Origin: CAZEJS01 sp964512645
GTDB taxonomy: Bacteria > Actinomycetota > Geothermincolia > Fen-727 > Anoxymicrobiaceae
Direction: 5' to 3'
Assembly: GCA_964512645.1 (NCBI GenBank)
Contig: CAZEJS010000023.1
Span: forward strand, 1 to 49,838
Length of the DNA stretch: 49,838 nt
The notes beneath the pieces are model-generated. The model searched no databases. It was not told where the DNA came from and worked only from the letters and a program-made list of their open reading frames with translations. Of the stretch, positions 7,406 to 16,908 are shown piece after piece; position 1 is the first letter of the stretch, and every line of letters starts with the position of its first letter. The position numbers and the translations under genes are program-made.

Positions 7406-9487
7406 TCAGCGCGGTACGCAGAAGTACTGCGCCTGCTCGGCCACCACCGGCCTGTCGGCGTGGATCTCAACCGAGCTGCCCGTCCAGTCCAGCCCCGGGA
7501 AATCGTCGACGTGCAGTGTGACCCGGCTCTTCGGTCCTACCACCTGGTTGCAGCCCACGTCCGTTCCGTTGTCCAGGTGGAATACGTAATTCACGGTCGC
7601 CGGCTCGTTCCCCGGGTTCATCACCAGGATGTATTCGTCGAACGTGCCGGCGGTGTTCCCTTCCGCGAAGAACCAGTTGGGAGACTCGCTGGTGGTGCCC
7701 ACGCAGACGTCGCCCCCGCGTCTCGAGTCCCTCGCCAGGTACATGGCGCGCTCCACCACGATATCGGTGTCCGATTCCACGATCGCCCCGGTTTCCGCGC
7801 TCTCGAGACCGGGTATCGAGTTGACGGTTATCGTTCCCCGCGAGAAAGGGGCGACCTGGCAGGCATAGCCCCGCGGGCCCGCCGCCGTGGCGAACTCGAC
7901 GTTGACGTTCGCCACCCTGTCGGTGGGGTTCATCACCAGTATGTACTCGGTGAAGAAATAACCGGTGCAGCCCTCGGCCAGGTACCATTTCCTGGCGGGC
8001 TTCTCGATGCCCATGGCCGAGTCCCCCCCGTTGATGCCGAAGGTGAACCCGCTCCAGTCGAAGTAGATGTTCCGCTGGGCGACCACCGGCCTGCTCGACT
8101 CCACTTTTACCGAAAAAGCCCGCCCGTTGAGGCCCGGAAGCGCGTTCACCAGCGTGGTGCTCCGGGTCTTCGGGGGAACGGTGAACCGGTGTACGAACGG
8201 CTGGCCGCCCTCGACGAAATAGGAGACGAGGAGCTCCGACGGTTCCTCCTGGGGATTGAAGAGCAGCAGGAAGCTGGTGAACAGGCCCCCGTTGTACCCT
8301 TCCGCGAAGTACCAGGTCCGCGAAGGTTTCATCGCCCCCACGGTGGAGGCGCCGCCGCGGCGTCCGGCCCAGTTGAAATACTCCGACTGCTGGGCCACCA
8401 CCGGCTCCGTGGCGGAGATCTCTATACCGTGCCCCACGGAAAAAGGCATTCCCGACACGTTGTTCACCGCGATGACCTGCCGCGACCCGCCGGGCACGTG
8501 ATAGACCTCCGTTATCGGCGCGCGCCCCTCCGGGTAATAAGTCGTGGCCACGTCTGAGGGCTTCGAGCCGGGGTTGAAGAAGTTGAGGAACTCCAGGAAC
8601 TCCGCGTCGCAGTATCCTTCCGCGAAGTACCACGTCTTCGAGCAGATGGTGACGCCCCTGGAGCTGCTCATGCCCTGGAGCGGGAGCCTGCCGGCCGAAC
8701 CGGCAATCACCGTGAATGGGGTGCCGTCGGGGGCCCAGTGGTAAGGCCAGTAGGCTTCCAGGGGATGCAGCCTGATGCACCCGTGGGAGCGCGGGTTGAC
8801 GCCCAGGTTCTCCTCGAATGAGCCCAGGTAGCTGGGCCAGGCGTGCATGCCGTAATTCGGGCGCCAGTCCATCCAGTAGTTGCAGCCGCTGACGGTGCCG
8901 CGGTGGGCGGTGATGCGGTAGTTGCCGGTGGGGGTGCCCGATGCGCCGCTGCTGATCCGCAGCACGTTCACCACCACTCCTCCTTCGAGGAAGTAGGCGC
9001 GCTGGTCCGCCAGCGACACCACGATCGACTTCGGCCCCGCGGAGGCCCTGCGGCCTGTGCCCATGTTCGCGGTCACCGGCCCGCACGGCTGCCCGTCGGC
9101 GCAGTCCGCGCCAACGGACGCGACCGTGTAGTAGTACTTAACCCCGGGCTCGGCGGTATCGTCGAGGAAGAACGGGAAGTCACCCCAGCTCTCCCGGGAC
9201 ACTCCGCCGATCTCGCTGTACGGGCCGTCGGCCCTGGAGGAACGGAATACCTTGTAACCGGCGACCCCGTCCCTCTGGTTCCAGGAAAGGGTCACGCGAA
9301 TCCCGCGGTCCTCCTGCCTCTTGAACACGTCCAGTCCCTCCGGAGGCGGCGGCCCGGCGGGGGCGGCAACAGCGGCCGCGGGCCCCAGCAGGAGGGCCGC
9401 CAGGAACGTGGTGAGGAGGATAGCGGGGAACAGCAGTCTCTTCGAGCGCGTGGCCCGGACGTCCGTGGAAACAGAATATGGTGTCAT
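7406..9487 (-). CDS. Secreted L,D-transpeptidase (YkuD) with fibronectin-like domain and four WYFAEG-type repeats
   Basis: A 693-residue exported protein. Residues about 17-42 form a signal peptide (LLFPAILLTTFLAALLLG...AVAAPAG); about 50-140 is a fibronectin III-like domain (VTLSWNQRDGVAGYKVFRSS); about 150-265 is the YkuD domain with the signature SHGCIRL (catalytic Cys near 237) preceded by GMHAW. It would form 3-3 peptidoglycan crosslinks or attach proteins to the wall. Four repeats of about 105 residues follow, each opening with WYFAEG, WYLAEG or WFFAEG (Trp near 286, 392, 501, 605) and ending with PVVAQ or VVAE. The ATG at 9487 has GGAG 6 nt upstream. The same repeat occurs in two other genes of the window. 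Confidence 0.9.
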   Translation of the reverse strand: MTPYSVSTDVRATRSKRLLFPAILLTTFLAALLLGPAAAVAAPAGPPPPEGLDVFKRQEDRGIRVTLSWNQRDGVAGYKVFRSSRADGPYSEIGGVSRESWGDFPFFLDDTAEPGVKYYYTVASVGADCADGQPCGPVTANMGTGRRASAGPKSIVVSLADQRAYFLEGGVVVNVLRISSGASGTPTGNYRITAHRGTVSGCNYWMDWRPNYGMHAWPSYLGSFEENLGVNPRSHGCIRLHPLEAYWPYHWAPDGTPFTVIAGSAGRLPLQGMSSSRGVTICSKTWYFAEGYCDAEFLEFLNFFNPGSKPSDVATTYYPEGRAPITEVYHVPGGSRQVIAVNNVSGMPFSVGHGIEISATEPVVAQQSEYFNWAGRRGGASTVGAMKPSRTWYFAEGYNGGLFTSFLLLFNPQEEPSELLVSYFVEGGQPFVHRFTVPPKTRSTTLVNALPGLNGRAFSVKVESSRPVVAQRNIYFDWSGFTFGINGGDSAMGIEKPARKWYLAEGCTGYFFTEYILVMNPTDRVANVNVEFATAAGPRGYACQVAPFSRGTITVNSIPGLESAETGAIVESDTDIVVERAMYLARDSRRGGDVCVGTTSESPNWFFAEGNTAGTFDEYILVMNPGNEPATVNYVFHLDNGTDVGCNQVVGPKSRVTLHVDDFPGLDWTGSSVEIHADRPVVAEQAQYFCVPR

Positions 9488-9528
9488 GTCCAACTCCAGT
9501 AGAAGCGATACGTCCGCCGGTTCGAGTA

Positions 9529-9536
9529 ATTATAAT
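9529..9536. promoter_or_regulatory. Overlapping divergent -10 boxes
   Basis: The plus strand reads TATAAT at 9531-9536 and the minus strand reads TATAAT at 9534-9529, between the divergent L,D-transpeptidase (start 9487) and MBL hydrolase (start 9582) genes. The two -10 boxes share four bases, so the promoters would exclude one another. No strong -35 hexamers are visible. Confidence 0.45.
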
Positions 9537-9581
9537 AGCAGAACGGCCGCGGGCGTCGTCGGTGCGAGAGGAGGGCGAGTG

Positions 9582-10283
9582 ATGGACTTCCAGGTGGTTC
9601 CGATCGTGACCGCCGGTTGCAACGCTTACCTGGTCAAGGGCAGGCGGGTGGCGCTGGTGGACACGCTGGTCCCCAGGGCTTTCGGCAGGATAGTCAAGGT
9701 CCTGAACGAGAACGGGCTCTCGGTCGGTGACGTGGAGTACGTCCTCATCACCCACGGCCACTTCGACCACGTGGGCAACGCCGCGCGAATCAAGGAGCTG
9801 TCCGGAGCGGTCGTCGTGGCGGGGGCCGCCGACGTGCCGGTAATCGAGGGTAGTGAGCCGGTCCCGCCCATGAGCGACCTGAGCGCGGTGGGGAGGCTCC
9901 TGGGGAAGCTGCCCGATTCCTGGACGCGGTGGTACCAGAAGTCCGATCCCGTGCCGGTGGACAGGAAGGTGCGGGGCGGGGACTCCATCGACGAGCTGGG
10001 CCTCGAAGTGGTGGGCCTTCCCGGCCACACCCCCGGCGGCGTCGCGTTCTACGACCGGGAGGGCCGGCGCGCGTTCATCGGCGACCTGGTGTCGTGTTTT
10101 TTCGGGCGCTGCGGGATGCCGACGCTGAGCGCCAGCAGGAGCCTCGAAGAGATACGCGCTTCCCAGGAGCTGCTGGCGGGGCTCGGCCTCGACACCGCTT
10201 ACCCCGGTCACGGGAGGACGATCGGGCCTGACGCATCCAGGGTGATAGGTGAGTTCGTCCGCGGCAGAAAGAGCCGGGCCTGA
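9582..10283 (+). CDS. MBL-fold metallo-hydrolase
   Basis: A 233-residue metallo-beta-lactamase fold hydrolase. The metal motif THGHFDHVG (HxHxDH) is intact; the third-ligand region LPGHTPGG, the bridging Asp in FIGDLVS and the final His in YPGHGRT are also present, so a binuclear zinc or iron site is expected. Substrates of this family include thioesters, lactones and glyoxalase II intermediates, and none can be chosen here. The ATG at 9582 has GAGGAGGG about 6 nt upstream; an in-frame GTG immediately before it is an alternative. It is divergent from the L,D-transpeptidase gene. Confidence 0.88.
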   Translation: MDFQVVPIVTAGCNAYLVKGRRVALVDTLVPRAFGRIVKVLNENGLSVGDVEYVLITHGHFDHVGNAARIKELSGAVVVAGAADVPVIEGSEPVPPMSDLSAVGRLLGKLPDSWTRWYQKSDPVPVDRKVRGGDSIDELGLEVVGLPGHTPGGVAFYDREGRRAFIGDLVSCFFGRCGMPTLSASRSLEEIRASQELLAGLGLDTAYPGHGRTIGPDASRVIGEFVRGRKSRA

Positions 10284-10374
10284 TCCTGGCCCGGCCCGGG
10301 CTTCGGCCGCCCGCGCCGCTCTTCAGCGCCCCGCCGGCGCCGTGTCGTCGGTCGCGGTGACTGCCGGCGGGTTC

Positions 10375-12018
10375 TCAGGCGCAGTACTGCCTGGAGAGTT
10401 CGACGGTCTTCTCGTACGCTTCGACCTGGCGTTTCGTCTCCCCGGCGTCCCAGCCCAGGGCTTCGCCCATGATCCGCGCCACTTCCCCGGCCACTCCCAG
10501 GCCCTGGTCCGGGGCATGGTAGTAGATCTCGGTGCGGCGCACCAGGAAGTCGTCCACGGTGTGGGCCATCTCGCCCTCGACCGCGAACTTAACCTGCGCC
10601 TTGATGTGGGGAATCTCCGGTGCCAGCCTCTCGGCGAGAGCGGCGTCCCCGTCAACGAGCGCGAGCACCTTCAGGGCGTCCGTGCCCTGCTTCAGCAGGC
10701 CCGCAAGGACGTCGTCGTCGAAACGGAGCTTCCCCGCCAGGGCCCGGACCCGCGCTTCGGTGTCCGGCGCGGGGGTCCCCAGAATCGGGTTGTCCTTTGT
10801 CCGGCATCCCGACTCCGCCTTGGCGCCGTACTCCCTGGAGAGCTTGCGCGCCGCCATGTTCACCATCTCCTCGGCCATGGACCTGGCGGTGGTCAGCTTG
10901 CCTCCGGCGATGGTGAGGAGCCCCGAGCGGCCCTCGTAGATCCGGTGCTCGCGGGACACCGCGCTCGCGGCGACGTCTTCCCCGCCTTCCTGCATCGCAA
11001 GTGGCCTCAGGCCGGAGTAAGTGCTGATGATGTCGCCGGTATCGACGCGCGACCTGGGCAGGCTGTGGTTGACCGCCTCCAGGATATACTCGACGTCCTC
11101 CTTCGTTGCGTAAGGATGGTCGAGGTCCTCGTGGTAGTAGGTGTCCGTCGTGCCGATCAGCGAGAAATGCCCCCGCGGTATCACGAACATCAGCCGCTCG
11201 TCGGTGGGGCTGACGATCGGCAGGGCGTTCCTAGTACGGGCCCGGCCCCTGGGCACCATTATGTGGGAACCCTTTGTAAGCTGCAGCTTCTTCGGGGCCC
11301 CGGGCTCGTCCAGGTCGCACACCTCGTCGCCCCATGCCCCCGCGGCGTTGCAGACCACCCTGGCTTCCACGTCGAACTCCTCGCCGCCGAGCACGTCGCG
11401 GACCCGCGCGCCGCACAGGCGGCCGCGCTCGCGCAGGAGGCCGACCACTTCGACGTAGCTGGCGCACTTCGCCCCGGCGTCGATAGCCGACAGCGCGAAG
11501 GCCAGGGTAAGCCGGGCGTCGTCGGTCGAGCAGTCGTAGAAGACACCGGCGGCCTTCAGGCGGTCGCTGTCGAGGCCGTCCTCCAGCTCCATGGCGCGGT
11601 CGTGGAGGTACATCTTGTGGTTCCTCACGTTGCGGAACAGCGCGAGCATGTCGTAGAGGATGAGCCCGGATTCGATCATGAATATGCCGTTTTTGTCGCC
11701 CTTGTAGATAGGGAAGGTGAACGGCTGCGGGTACACCAGGTGGGGGGCGTTGAGCAGCAGTTGCCGCCTCTCCCTGCAGGCCTCGAAGACCAGCTTGAAG
11801 TCGAACATCTCCAGGTAGCGGATGCCGCCGTGGATAAGCTTCGACGAGCGGCTGCTGGTGCCGAAAGCCCAGTCGTTCTTCTCGACACACGCGCATTCGA
11901 AACCGCGCAGCGCCGCGTCGCGGGCGACGCAGGCGCCGGTTATGCCGCCGCCGATAACCAGGATGTCGAACCCCCTGGATTTCAGTTCCCTTATCGTTTC
12001 CCCTCTTGTGCGCAGCAT
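10375..12018 (-). CDS. glpD: FAD-dependent glycerol-3-phosphate dehydrogenase
   Basis: A 547-residue flavoenzyme oxidising sn-glycerol 3-phosphate to dihydroxyacetone phosphate, passing electrons to quinone or a carrier. The FAD dinucleotide fold ILVIGGGITGACVARDAALRG is near the N-terminus, followed by GTSSRSSKLIHGGIRYLE, a family hallmark, and by GLRPLA and LTIAGGKLTTAR in the substrate/FAD region; a helical C-terminal domain completes it. The length is typical. The ATG at 12018 has GGAGG 8 nt upstream. It is divergent from an ECF sigma gene and lies near gpsA and the acyltransferase, grouping glycerol-phosphate metabolism. Electron acceptor not known. Confidence 0.93.
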   Translation of the reverse strand: MLRTRGETIRELKSRGFDILVIGGGITGACVARDAALRGFECACVEKNDWAFGTSSRSSKLIHGGIRYLEMFDFKLVFEACRERRQLLLNAPHLVYPQPFTFPIYKGDKNGIFMIESGLILYDMLALFRNVRNHKMYLHDRAMELEDGLDSDRLKAAGVFYDCSTDDARLTLAFALSAIDAGAKCASYVEVVGLLRERGRLCGARVRDVLGGEEFDVEARVVCNAAGAWGDEVCDLDEPGAPKKLQLTKGSHIMVPRGRARTRNALPIVSPTDERLMFVIPRGHFSLIGTTDTYYHEDLDHPYATKEDVEYILEAVNHSLPRSRVDTGDIISTYSGLRPLAMQEGGEDVAASAVSREHRIYEGRSGLLTIAGGKLTTARSMAEEMVNMAARKLSREYGAKAESGCRTKDNPILGTPAPDTEARVRALAGKLRFDDDVLAGLLKQGTDALKVLALVDGDAALAERLAPEIPHIKAQVKFAVEGEMAHTVDDFLVRRTEIYYHAPDQGLGVAGEVARIMGEALGWDAGETKRQVEAYEKTVELSRQYCA

Positions 12019-12153
12019 CTGCGAACCTCCGTGGTATTGCGGGCCCACACAATAATATCAGACGTCCCGCGGGGGCTGAATCCACGGCCCCGCCGCGGAC
12101 GTATGAAAGAATAAGGCGGACGGGACCGGTCGGTCGGCGGGTGAAGGACAGGC

Positions 12154-12771
12154 ATGCCAAGCAGCAGGCTTTCCCGGGACGGGAGAGAAGACGCCCGCCT
12201 GGTCAGGGAATGTCGCGAGGGGGACGATCGCGCCTTCGAGGCGCTTGTCCGGAGGTACCAGGACCAGGTATTCGGCGTTGCTTACAGGATGGTGTCGGAC
12301 AGGGAAGAGGCGATGGACATCGCCCAGGAGACGTTCATCAAGGCGTACCAGGGCCTGCATTCCTTCGACGCCCGGCTGCCGTTCAGGGCGTGGCTGCTGA
12401 AGATAGGCACGAACTCGTCCATAGACCACCTGAGGCGCAGGAAGAGGAGCAGGGAAGTGAGGTCCGACGGGTACCTCTCGTCGGGGGAATGGGTGGCGGG
12501 CCCCTCTAACGCCGGGGCCCCTTTCGACCCGCCCGGCCCGGCGTCGGAGATACCGGAGAACGTGAGCGTGGCCAACGAGACGGCGGAAGTGGTTCGCGGC
12601 GCGCTCGACGGGCTGCCGGAGAAGTACAAGGCTGTGATGGTGCTCTATCACATGGAAGGCCTGAGTTATTCGGAGATAGGCAGGGTCATGGGGATACCGA
12701 GGAACACCGCGAAGACGTGGGGGCTTAGGGCCAGGAGCCTTCTCTGTGAGGCGCTCGAAGGAGTGATGTAG
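12154..12771 (+). CDS. ECF-type RNA polymerase sigma factor
   Basis: A 205-residue ECF sigma factor, the second in the window. Region 2: FEALVRRYQDQVFGVAYRMV, EEAMDIAQETFIKAYQ and FRAWLLKIGTNSSIDHLRRR. Region 4: LPEKYKAVMVLYHMEGLSYS then EIGRVMGIPRNTAKTWGLRA. The linker (about 105-140) is proline- and glycine-rich. The start is the ATG at 12154. A zinc-finger anti-sigma gene begins 1 bp after its stop, so the two form the usual sigma/anti-sigma operon. The gpsA and acyltransferase genes lie downstream on the same strand, so phospholipid synthesis may be in its regulon; that is inference. Confidence 0.93.
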   Translation: MPSSRLSRDGREDARLVRECREGDDRAFEALVRRYQDQVFGVAYRMVSDREEAMDIAQETFIKAYQGLHSFDARLPFRAWLLKIGTNSSIDHLRRRKRSREVRSDGYLSSGEWVAGPSNAGAPFDPPGPASEIPENVSVANETAEVVRGALDGLPEKYKAVMVLYHMEGLSYSEIGRVMGIPRNTAKTWGLRARSLLCEALEGVM

Positions 12772-12772
12772 A

Positions 12773-13177
12773 GTGCGCAACCTCGATGAGAGTGGTGATT
12801 GCGCCCGCGCGGCGAGCGCGATAGAGGATTTCGGGGATGGACGCGTCGGCAGGCTCAGGTGGGTGCTGCTGCGCAGGCACGTCCAGGAATGCGACGAGTG
12901 CGGGGGATACCTGAAGCGCATGAGCGCCGTCGTCGAGGCCCTCGCGGGGCTCGAGGGCGTCGTGGCGCCCGAAGAGTTCGCCGGTGCGGTCATGAGCAGG
13001 CTGTCGGCGCTCGCTTCCGGCGCCGGGGAGCCCGCCGGGGAGAGGCGCATGAGGCACGGCCTCGTCTGGCTGGCGGCGGCGGGACTCGGCCTGGCCATGG
13101 CGGTGGCCCTGGCCGCGGTCAGGCGGGGGCCGGGCAGGGAGGCCCACGACAAGCTGGCCGGCGCGGGCACGGCCTGA
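12773..13177 (+). CDS. zf-HC2 membrane anti-sigma factor
   Basis: A 134-residue protein. The N-terminal zinc-binding anti-sigma motif is seen as RRHVQECDECGGYL (HxxxCxxC), as in RsrA/ChrR-like regulators, and a single hydrophobic helix is at about 96-115 (LVWLAAAGLGLAMAVALAAV) with a short outer tail. It should hold the adjacent ECF sigma factor at the membrane until a signal releases it. The start is GTG at 12773, with AAGGAG about 10 nt upstream, 1 bp after the sigma stop codon. The CxxC pair could allow redox sensing. Confidence 0.85.
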   Translation: MRNLDESGDCARAASAIEDFGDGRVGRLRWVLLRRHVQECDECGGYLKRMSAVVEALAGLEGVVAPEEFAGAVMSRLSALASGAGEPAGERRMRHGLVWLAAAGLGLAMAVALAAVRRGPGREAHDKLAGAGTA

Positions 13178-13245
13178 AGCGGCCGGCCGGGAAAGGTTCG
13201 CGGACAGGGGCGTGTCCCGGCCGGGCGGTCTCCGGTGGCGAATGG

Positions 13246-14391
13246 ATGGAGCGCATGATCGGAAAGAGTGAATACAAAGCCATGTCCATGACAGCGGCGG
13301 TGCTGGGAGGGGGAGCCTGGGGAACCGCGCTCGCCTGCGTCGAGGCGAGTGGTTTCGCCAGGGTCAACCTGTTCACGCTGGAGACCGCGGCCGCCGAGGA
13401 GATTACGCGGTTCCGCCGGAACTCGCGCTACCTCGACGACGCCCCGGTGCCCTGGCGCGTCTTCGCCACTACCTCGCTGGAGCGTGCGCTCGCCGGGGTG
13501 GACTGCGTGATAGTCGCGGTGCCGTCCCATGCGTCCCGGGAGGTGGCGCGGCGCACCCTGGAGCTTATCGGGCACCAGGTACCCGTCATCCTGGCCACGA
13601 AAGGGATGGAGCACGGCACCGGGCTGTTGAGCCTGGAGGTGTGGCGCCGGGAGATCGCGGCCCTGGGTGGAAATCACCGCTCGAGACACCGGGACCCCCT
13701 GGTTCTCTCCGGGCCGAACCTGGCGCGTGAGATCGCCCGGGGAATGCCGGCCGTCTCCTGCCTGGCGGGAACGGACGCCGCCCGGGTGCGATCCGCGATA
13801 GAGCTGCTCGAGCGGGAAGGCTTCACCCTGGTGGCGTGCGGAGACCCGCTGGGCGTACAGGCGGCCGGCGCGCTGAAGAACGTGTATGCGATAGGGTGCG
13901 GCCTGGGGAAGGCCCTGGGCTGGGGAGACAACGTGATGGCGGCGATGGTCTGGAGGGGTCTCGAGGAAACCGGACGCTTCGCCGGGGCGCTGGGCGGAGA
14001 GCCTTCTACCGTTACCACCCCCGCCGGGGTCGGGGACTTCCTGGCCACGTGCACTTCTCCTCTGAGCAGGAACCACGACCTCGGGCGCGCGCTGGGCGGC
14101 CTCCGGGGGCAGGACGAGGGAGTGCGGGGAGTCAGGGAGGGAGCGCGGACCGCCGGCGAGGCGTTGAGGCGGGCCAGGGGCCTGCGCGTCGACATGCCCC
14201 TGCTCGAGGCCGTGTCCTCGGTGCTCGACGGGGTCCGGAAACCGGAGGCGGTGCTGGCCGCGGCGTGCGGCGCCCCCGGCTCCCGGCGGATGCCGACGTC
14301 GCGAGGCGGCCGCCTGGTCGCCCAGGCGGCCACGGCGTCTTTGTTGAGCATGGGAACAGCGCTCGGGGAGATAGGGGTTGCCGGCGAGTAG
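13246..14391 (+). CDS. gpsA: NAD(P)-dependent glycerol-3-phosphate dehydrogenase
   Basis: Reduces dihydroxyacetone phosphate to sn-glycerol 3-phosphate for phospholipid synthesis. The Rossmann motif AVLGGGAWGTALA is followed by ILATKGME, LSGPNLAREIARGMPA, the catalytic-lysine region AAGALKNVYAIGCGLG and GVGDFLATCTSPLSRNHDLG, all GpsA hallmarks. I use ATG 13246 (381 residues), but its ribosome site is weak. An ATG at 13282 would put the Rossmann strand nearly at the N-terminus and give a more usual size. The enzyme works against the glpD product and feeds the acyltransferase that follows it. Confidence 0.93.
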   Translation: MERMIGKSEYKAMSMTAAVLGGGAWGTALACVEASGFARVNLFTLETAAAEEITRFRRNSRYLDDAPVPWRVFATTSLERALAGVDCVIVAVPSHASREVARRTLELIGHQVPVILATKGMEHGTGLLSLEVWRREIAALGGNHRSRHRDPLVLSGPNLAREIARGMPAVSCLAGTDAARVRSAIELLEREGFTLVACGDPLGVQAAGALKNVYAIGCGLGKALGWGDNVMAAMVWRGLEETGRFAGALGGEPSTVTTPAGVGDFLATCTSPLSRNHDLGRALGGLRGQDEGVRGVREGARTAGEALRRARGLRVDMPLLEAVSSVLDGVRKPEAVLAAACGAPGSRRMPTSRGGRLVAQAATASLLSMGTALGEIGVAGE

Positions 14392-14500
14392 AGGCCGGGT
14401 GCGCGCCAGCGCCGGGAAGCGCTGCCGGGGGCGGCGAAGCGCTACAAGGGCGCCGGCGCCGTTGGGACAAGTGCCGTCAGGACAGAAAGGGGTTGGCGGG

Positions 14501-16903
14501 TTGAAAACGCCTGTCATCGAAACAGAGGAGGCGGAGGGCACCGTCCTGCGCAAGCTCGACTTCCAGGGAGCGAGCGGCGCAGTCGGGGAATCGTTCGGCT
14601 GGAAGCCGGACCCGTTCGCCAGGGTTGCCATAGCCGCGCTGTCCCGGTTCATGCGGCCCCTCGAGCAGGGTTCGTACGAGGGGAGAACCCTGAGCGGCGA
14701 GCCACACAGGGCGAGCTGGGTCATCGCGTCGCCCCTCAACGTTTTCGTCGTCCACGGCGGGAGCTACTGGCGCAAGATCGTCCTCGCCTCGCGGCTGAGA
14801 CACACCGGGTTCATCAACGTGGTCTCCACCGGGCGTGACCCCGGCAGGGCCGGCGATGTGCTCCGCAAAGTTATCGGGCTGCAGAGGGAATGCGATGTGG
14901 CGCTCCGGCTCGTACCGGTCGCGCGCACGTCCCACCAGGTCGCGCCCCCTCCCGCCGACGTGTCGATCGCCGCGAAGGCGTACCGCCTGGCGCCGCAGAA
15001 CCTTCTGAGGCGCGCGACCTCCCGGCTTCGCACCCTGAGGACGGGCAGGGTGAAGAACTGCAGGCCGATCGCGCTCCCGGAGTGGCTGCGGTCCCGCAAC
15101 GGGGACGGCGACGAGGAGCTTGCCGCGGCCCTGAGGCTCGAGCTGATGGGCAACATCGAGTCACAGCACCGCGCCTGCCAGGGTCCGGGCGAGGTTCCCG
15201 TTTGGGAGGTAAAACGCCGCGTGCTGTCGGACCCGCTCCTCGCTTCGTACATGCAGGAGTACGGTCTCGGGCAGGGCATCTCCGCCGATGCGGTGGCCGC
15301 CGAGGCCCGGAGGTACATCGACGAGATAGCTTCGGATTACCGGGTGGGGGTGGTCCGCTGGTTCGCCAGGGCCGTCGACTTCATGTTCGACCGCTTCCTG
15401 AGCGGCGTCGAGGTGGACCGCGCGGGGATCAGTTACCTCCAGGAGTGCGAGAGCAGCTCCAGGCTGGTGCTGGTCTGCTCCCACAAGAGCTACATCGACC
15501 CCCTGCTCATCGGCTACTCGCTGTTCCGTTCGGGGATGGTCCCGCCGTGCCAGGCGGCCGGCCTCAACCTGAACTTCTGGCCCGTGGGCTGGCTGCTGAG
15601 GCACTCGGGGGCGTTCTACCTCCGGCGCACTTTCACCGGCGAGACGCTCTACCGCGAGGTGTTCGGCGCGTACGTCCGCTACCTCCTCGCCAGGAACCAC
15701 ATCATGGTCGTGTACATCGAGGGCACCCGGTCCAGGGACGGCAAGCTGGCGCGCCCGAGGACCGGTTTCATGGGCATCCTCGAGCAGTCCCTGGACATGG
15801 GCATCTGCCGGGATGTCAAGCTGGTTCCCGTCTACCTGGGGTACGACAGGACCCCGGAGGAGGGCGCGCACGTCCGGGAGATGGCGGGGGGCCGGAAGGT
15901 CGCCGAGAGCGTGAGCGGCCTTTCGAGGATGCTCAGGTCTGTAAACACCAGGCTGGGCCGGGCCTTCGTCAAGTTCGGAGAGCCGCTGAGCATGAGGACG
16001 CTGCTGGAGGAGCGCGGGCTCGAAGGCGCCTGCGAGGCGGCGTGCGATGGCATCAACCGCGTCACCCCGCTCACGGCTCGGGGCATCGCCGCGAGCGCCA
16101 TCCTGGCTTCGGGGATCGATTCGGTGACGGACGAGCGCCTGGAGCTCTCGGTGCGCTCGCTCCTCGACTATGCGCTGGAACGCGGTAAGCCGCTGGCGCC
16201 CGGCGCGGACCCCGAGGGCGCCGCGGCGGCGGTCGAGGCGTTCTGCCGGGAGGGTCGCATCAGCCGGACCGGGGACGACACCGGGGAATGGAGGATCGAC
16301 CCCGTGGGGCGGAGGTACCTCGAGTACAACAAGAACCTCGTCATCAACCATTTCCTTGACGCCTCCATCGAGGCGGCAGGCCGTCAGGGCTGTACGGGCG
16401 ACGCCGTCGGCGACGGGCACGACCACGGGGAGGGCGCGGCCTTCCTGAGGGACCTCTTCAGCGAGGAGTTCGTGTTCGGCCCGGCGGCATGCCCTGGCGG
16501 TGAGACGGCCGGCATGAACGCGCCGGGGTTGTTCGGCGGGCTGCTCGGATCGTTCGTCGAGGGTTACGCCGTGACGGCGCGGGCGCTCCGCGAGTCCACG
16601 GGCGCCCCCGTCCATCGGGACGACGCCATGGAGCTGTGCCTGTCCGGAGGGGAGCGGATGCTCGAGGACGGTGAAATCGCCAGGCCGGAGGCGGTGTCGA
16701 AGACGATCTGCGCCAACGCCATCAGGAAGTACGTGGCCATAGGCGCGATCGAGGAACGCAGGGAGAAAACGCGGGGCGCCCGGGACGTGGTTGCCTACGC
16801 CGGCGGCCCCCGGTTCGACATGCTTGCGGAGATAGAAGCCAGGCTTCTCGGCCTGGCCGGCGGAGGCGCGCCTGCTCGCGGGCTGGAATTTCCTGTACCA
16901 TAA
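14501..16903 (+). CDS. plsB: Glycerol-3-phosphate 1-O-acyltransferase (PlsB type)
   Basis: An enzyme of about 800 residues that acylates sn-glycerol 3-phosphate, the first step of phosphatidic acid synthesis. The four acyltransferase blocks are visible: HKSYID (HX4D; H328, D333), GAFYLRRTF, YIEGTRSRDGK, and LVPVYLGYDR. The size matches E. coli PlsB and mycobacterial PlsB2 rather than the short PlsC/PlsY enzymes. The start is probably TTG 14501, with AAAGGGG about 9 nt upstream; a GTG at 14471 is an alternative. It follows gpsA by about 110 bp on the same strand, so substrate supply and use are linked. Likely membrane-associated. Confidence 0.9.
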   Translation: MKTPVIETEEAEGTVLRKLDFQGASGAVGESFGWKPDPFARVAIAALSRFMRPLEQGSYEGRTLSGEPHRASWVIASPLNVFVVHGGSYWRKIVLASRLRHTGFINVVSTGRDPGRAGDVLRKVIGLQRECDVALRLVPVARTSHQVAPPPADVSIAAKAYRLAPQNLLRRATSRLRTLRTGRVKNCRPIALPEWLRSRNGDGDEELAAALRLELMGNIESQHRACQGPGEVPVWEVKRRVLSDPLLASYMQEYGLGQGISADAVAAEARRYIDEIASDYRVGVVRWFARAVDFMFDRFLSGVEVDRAGISYLQECESSSRLVLVCSHKSYIDPLLIGYSLFRSGMVPPCQAAGLNLNFWPVGWLLRHSGAFYLRRTFTGETLYREVFGAYVRYLLARNHIMVVYIEGTRSRDGKLARPRTGFMGILEQSLDMGICRDVKLVPVYLGYDRTPEEGAHVREMAGGRKVAESVSGLSRMLRSVNTRLGRAFVKFGEPLSMRTLLEERGLEGACEAACDGINRVTPLTARGIAASAILASGIDSVTDERLELSVRSLLDYALERGKPLAPGADPEGAAAAVEAFCREGRISRTGDDTGEWRIDPVGRRYLEYNKNLVINHFLDASIEAAGRQGCTGDAVGDGHDHGEGAAFLRDLFSEEFVFGPAACPGGETAGMNAPGLFGGLLGSFVEGYAVTARALRESTGAPVHRDDAMELCLSGGERMLEDGEIARPEAVSKTICANAIRKYVAIGAIEERREKTRGARDVVAYAGGPRFDMLAEIEARLLGLAGGGAPARGLEFPVP
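16896..16901 (+). promoter_or_regulatory. Possible -10 box of a leaderless message
   Basis: TACCAT ends 7 nt before the ATG at 16909, which has no ribosome site. This spacing suggests a leaderless transcript, but the hexamer overlaps the plsB stop and is only a partial consensus match. Confidence 0.3.
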
Positions 16904-16908
16904 CCCAC

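Noticed and set aside
12058..14739. Very long minus-strand frame opposite the sigma, anti-sigma and gpsA genes
   Set aside because: Low-complexity Arg/Pro/Ser-rich translation in high-GC DNA with no domain; the plus-strand genes explain the region.
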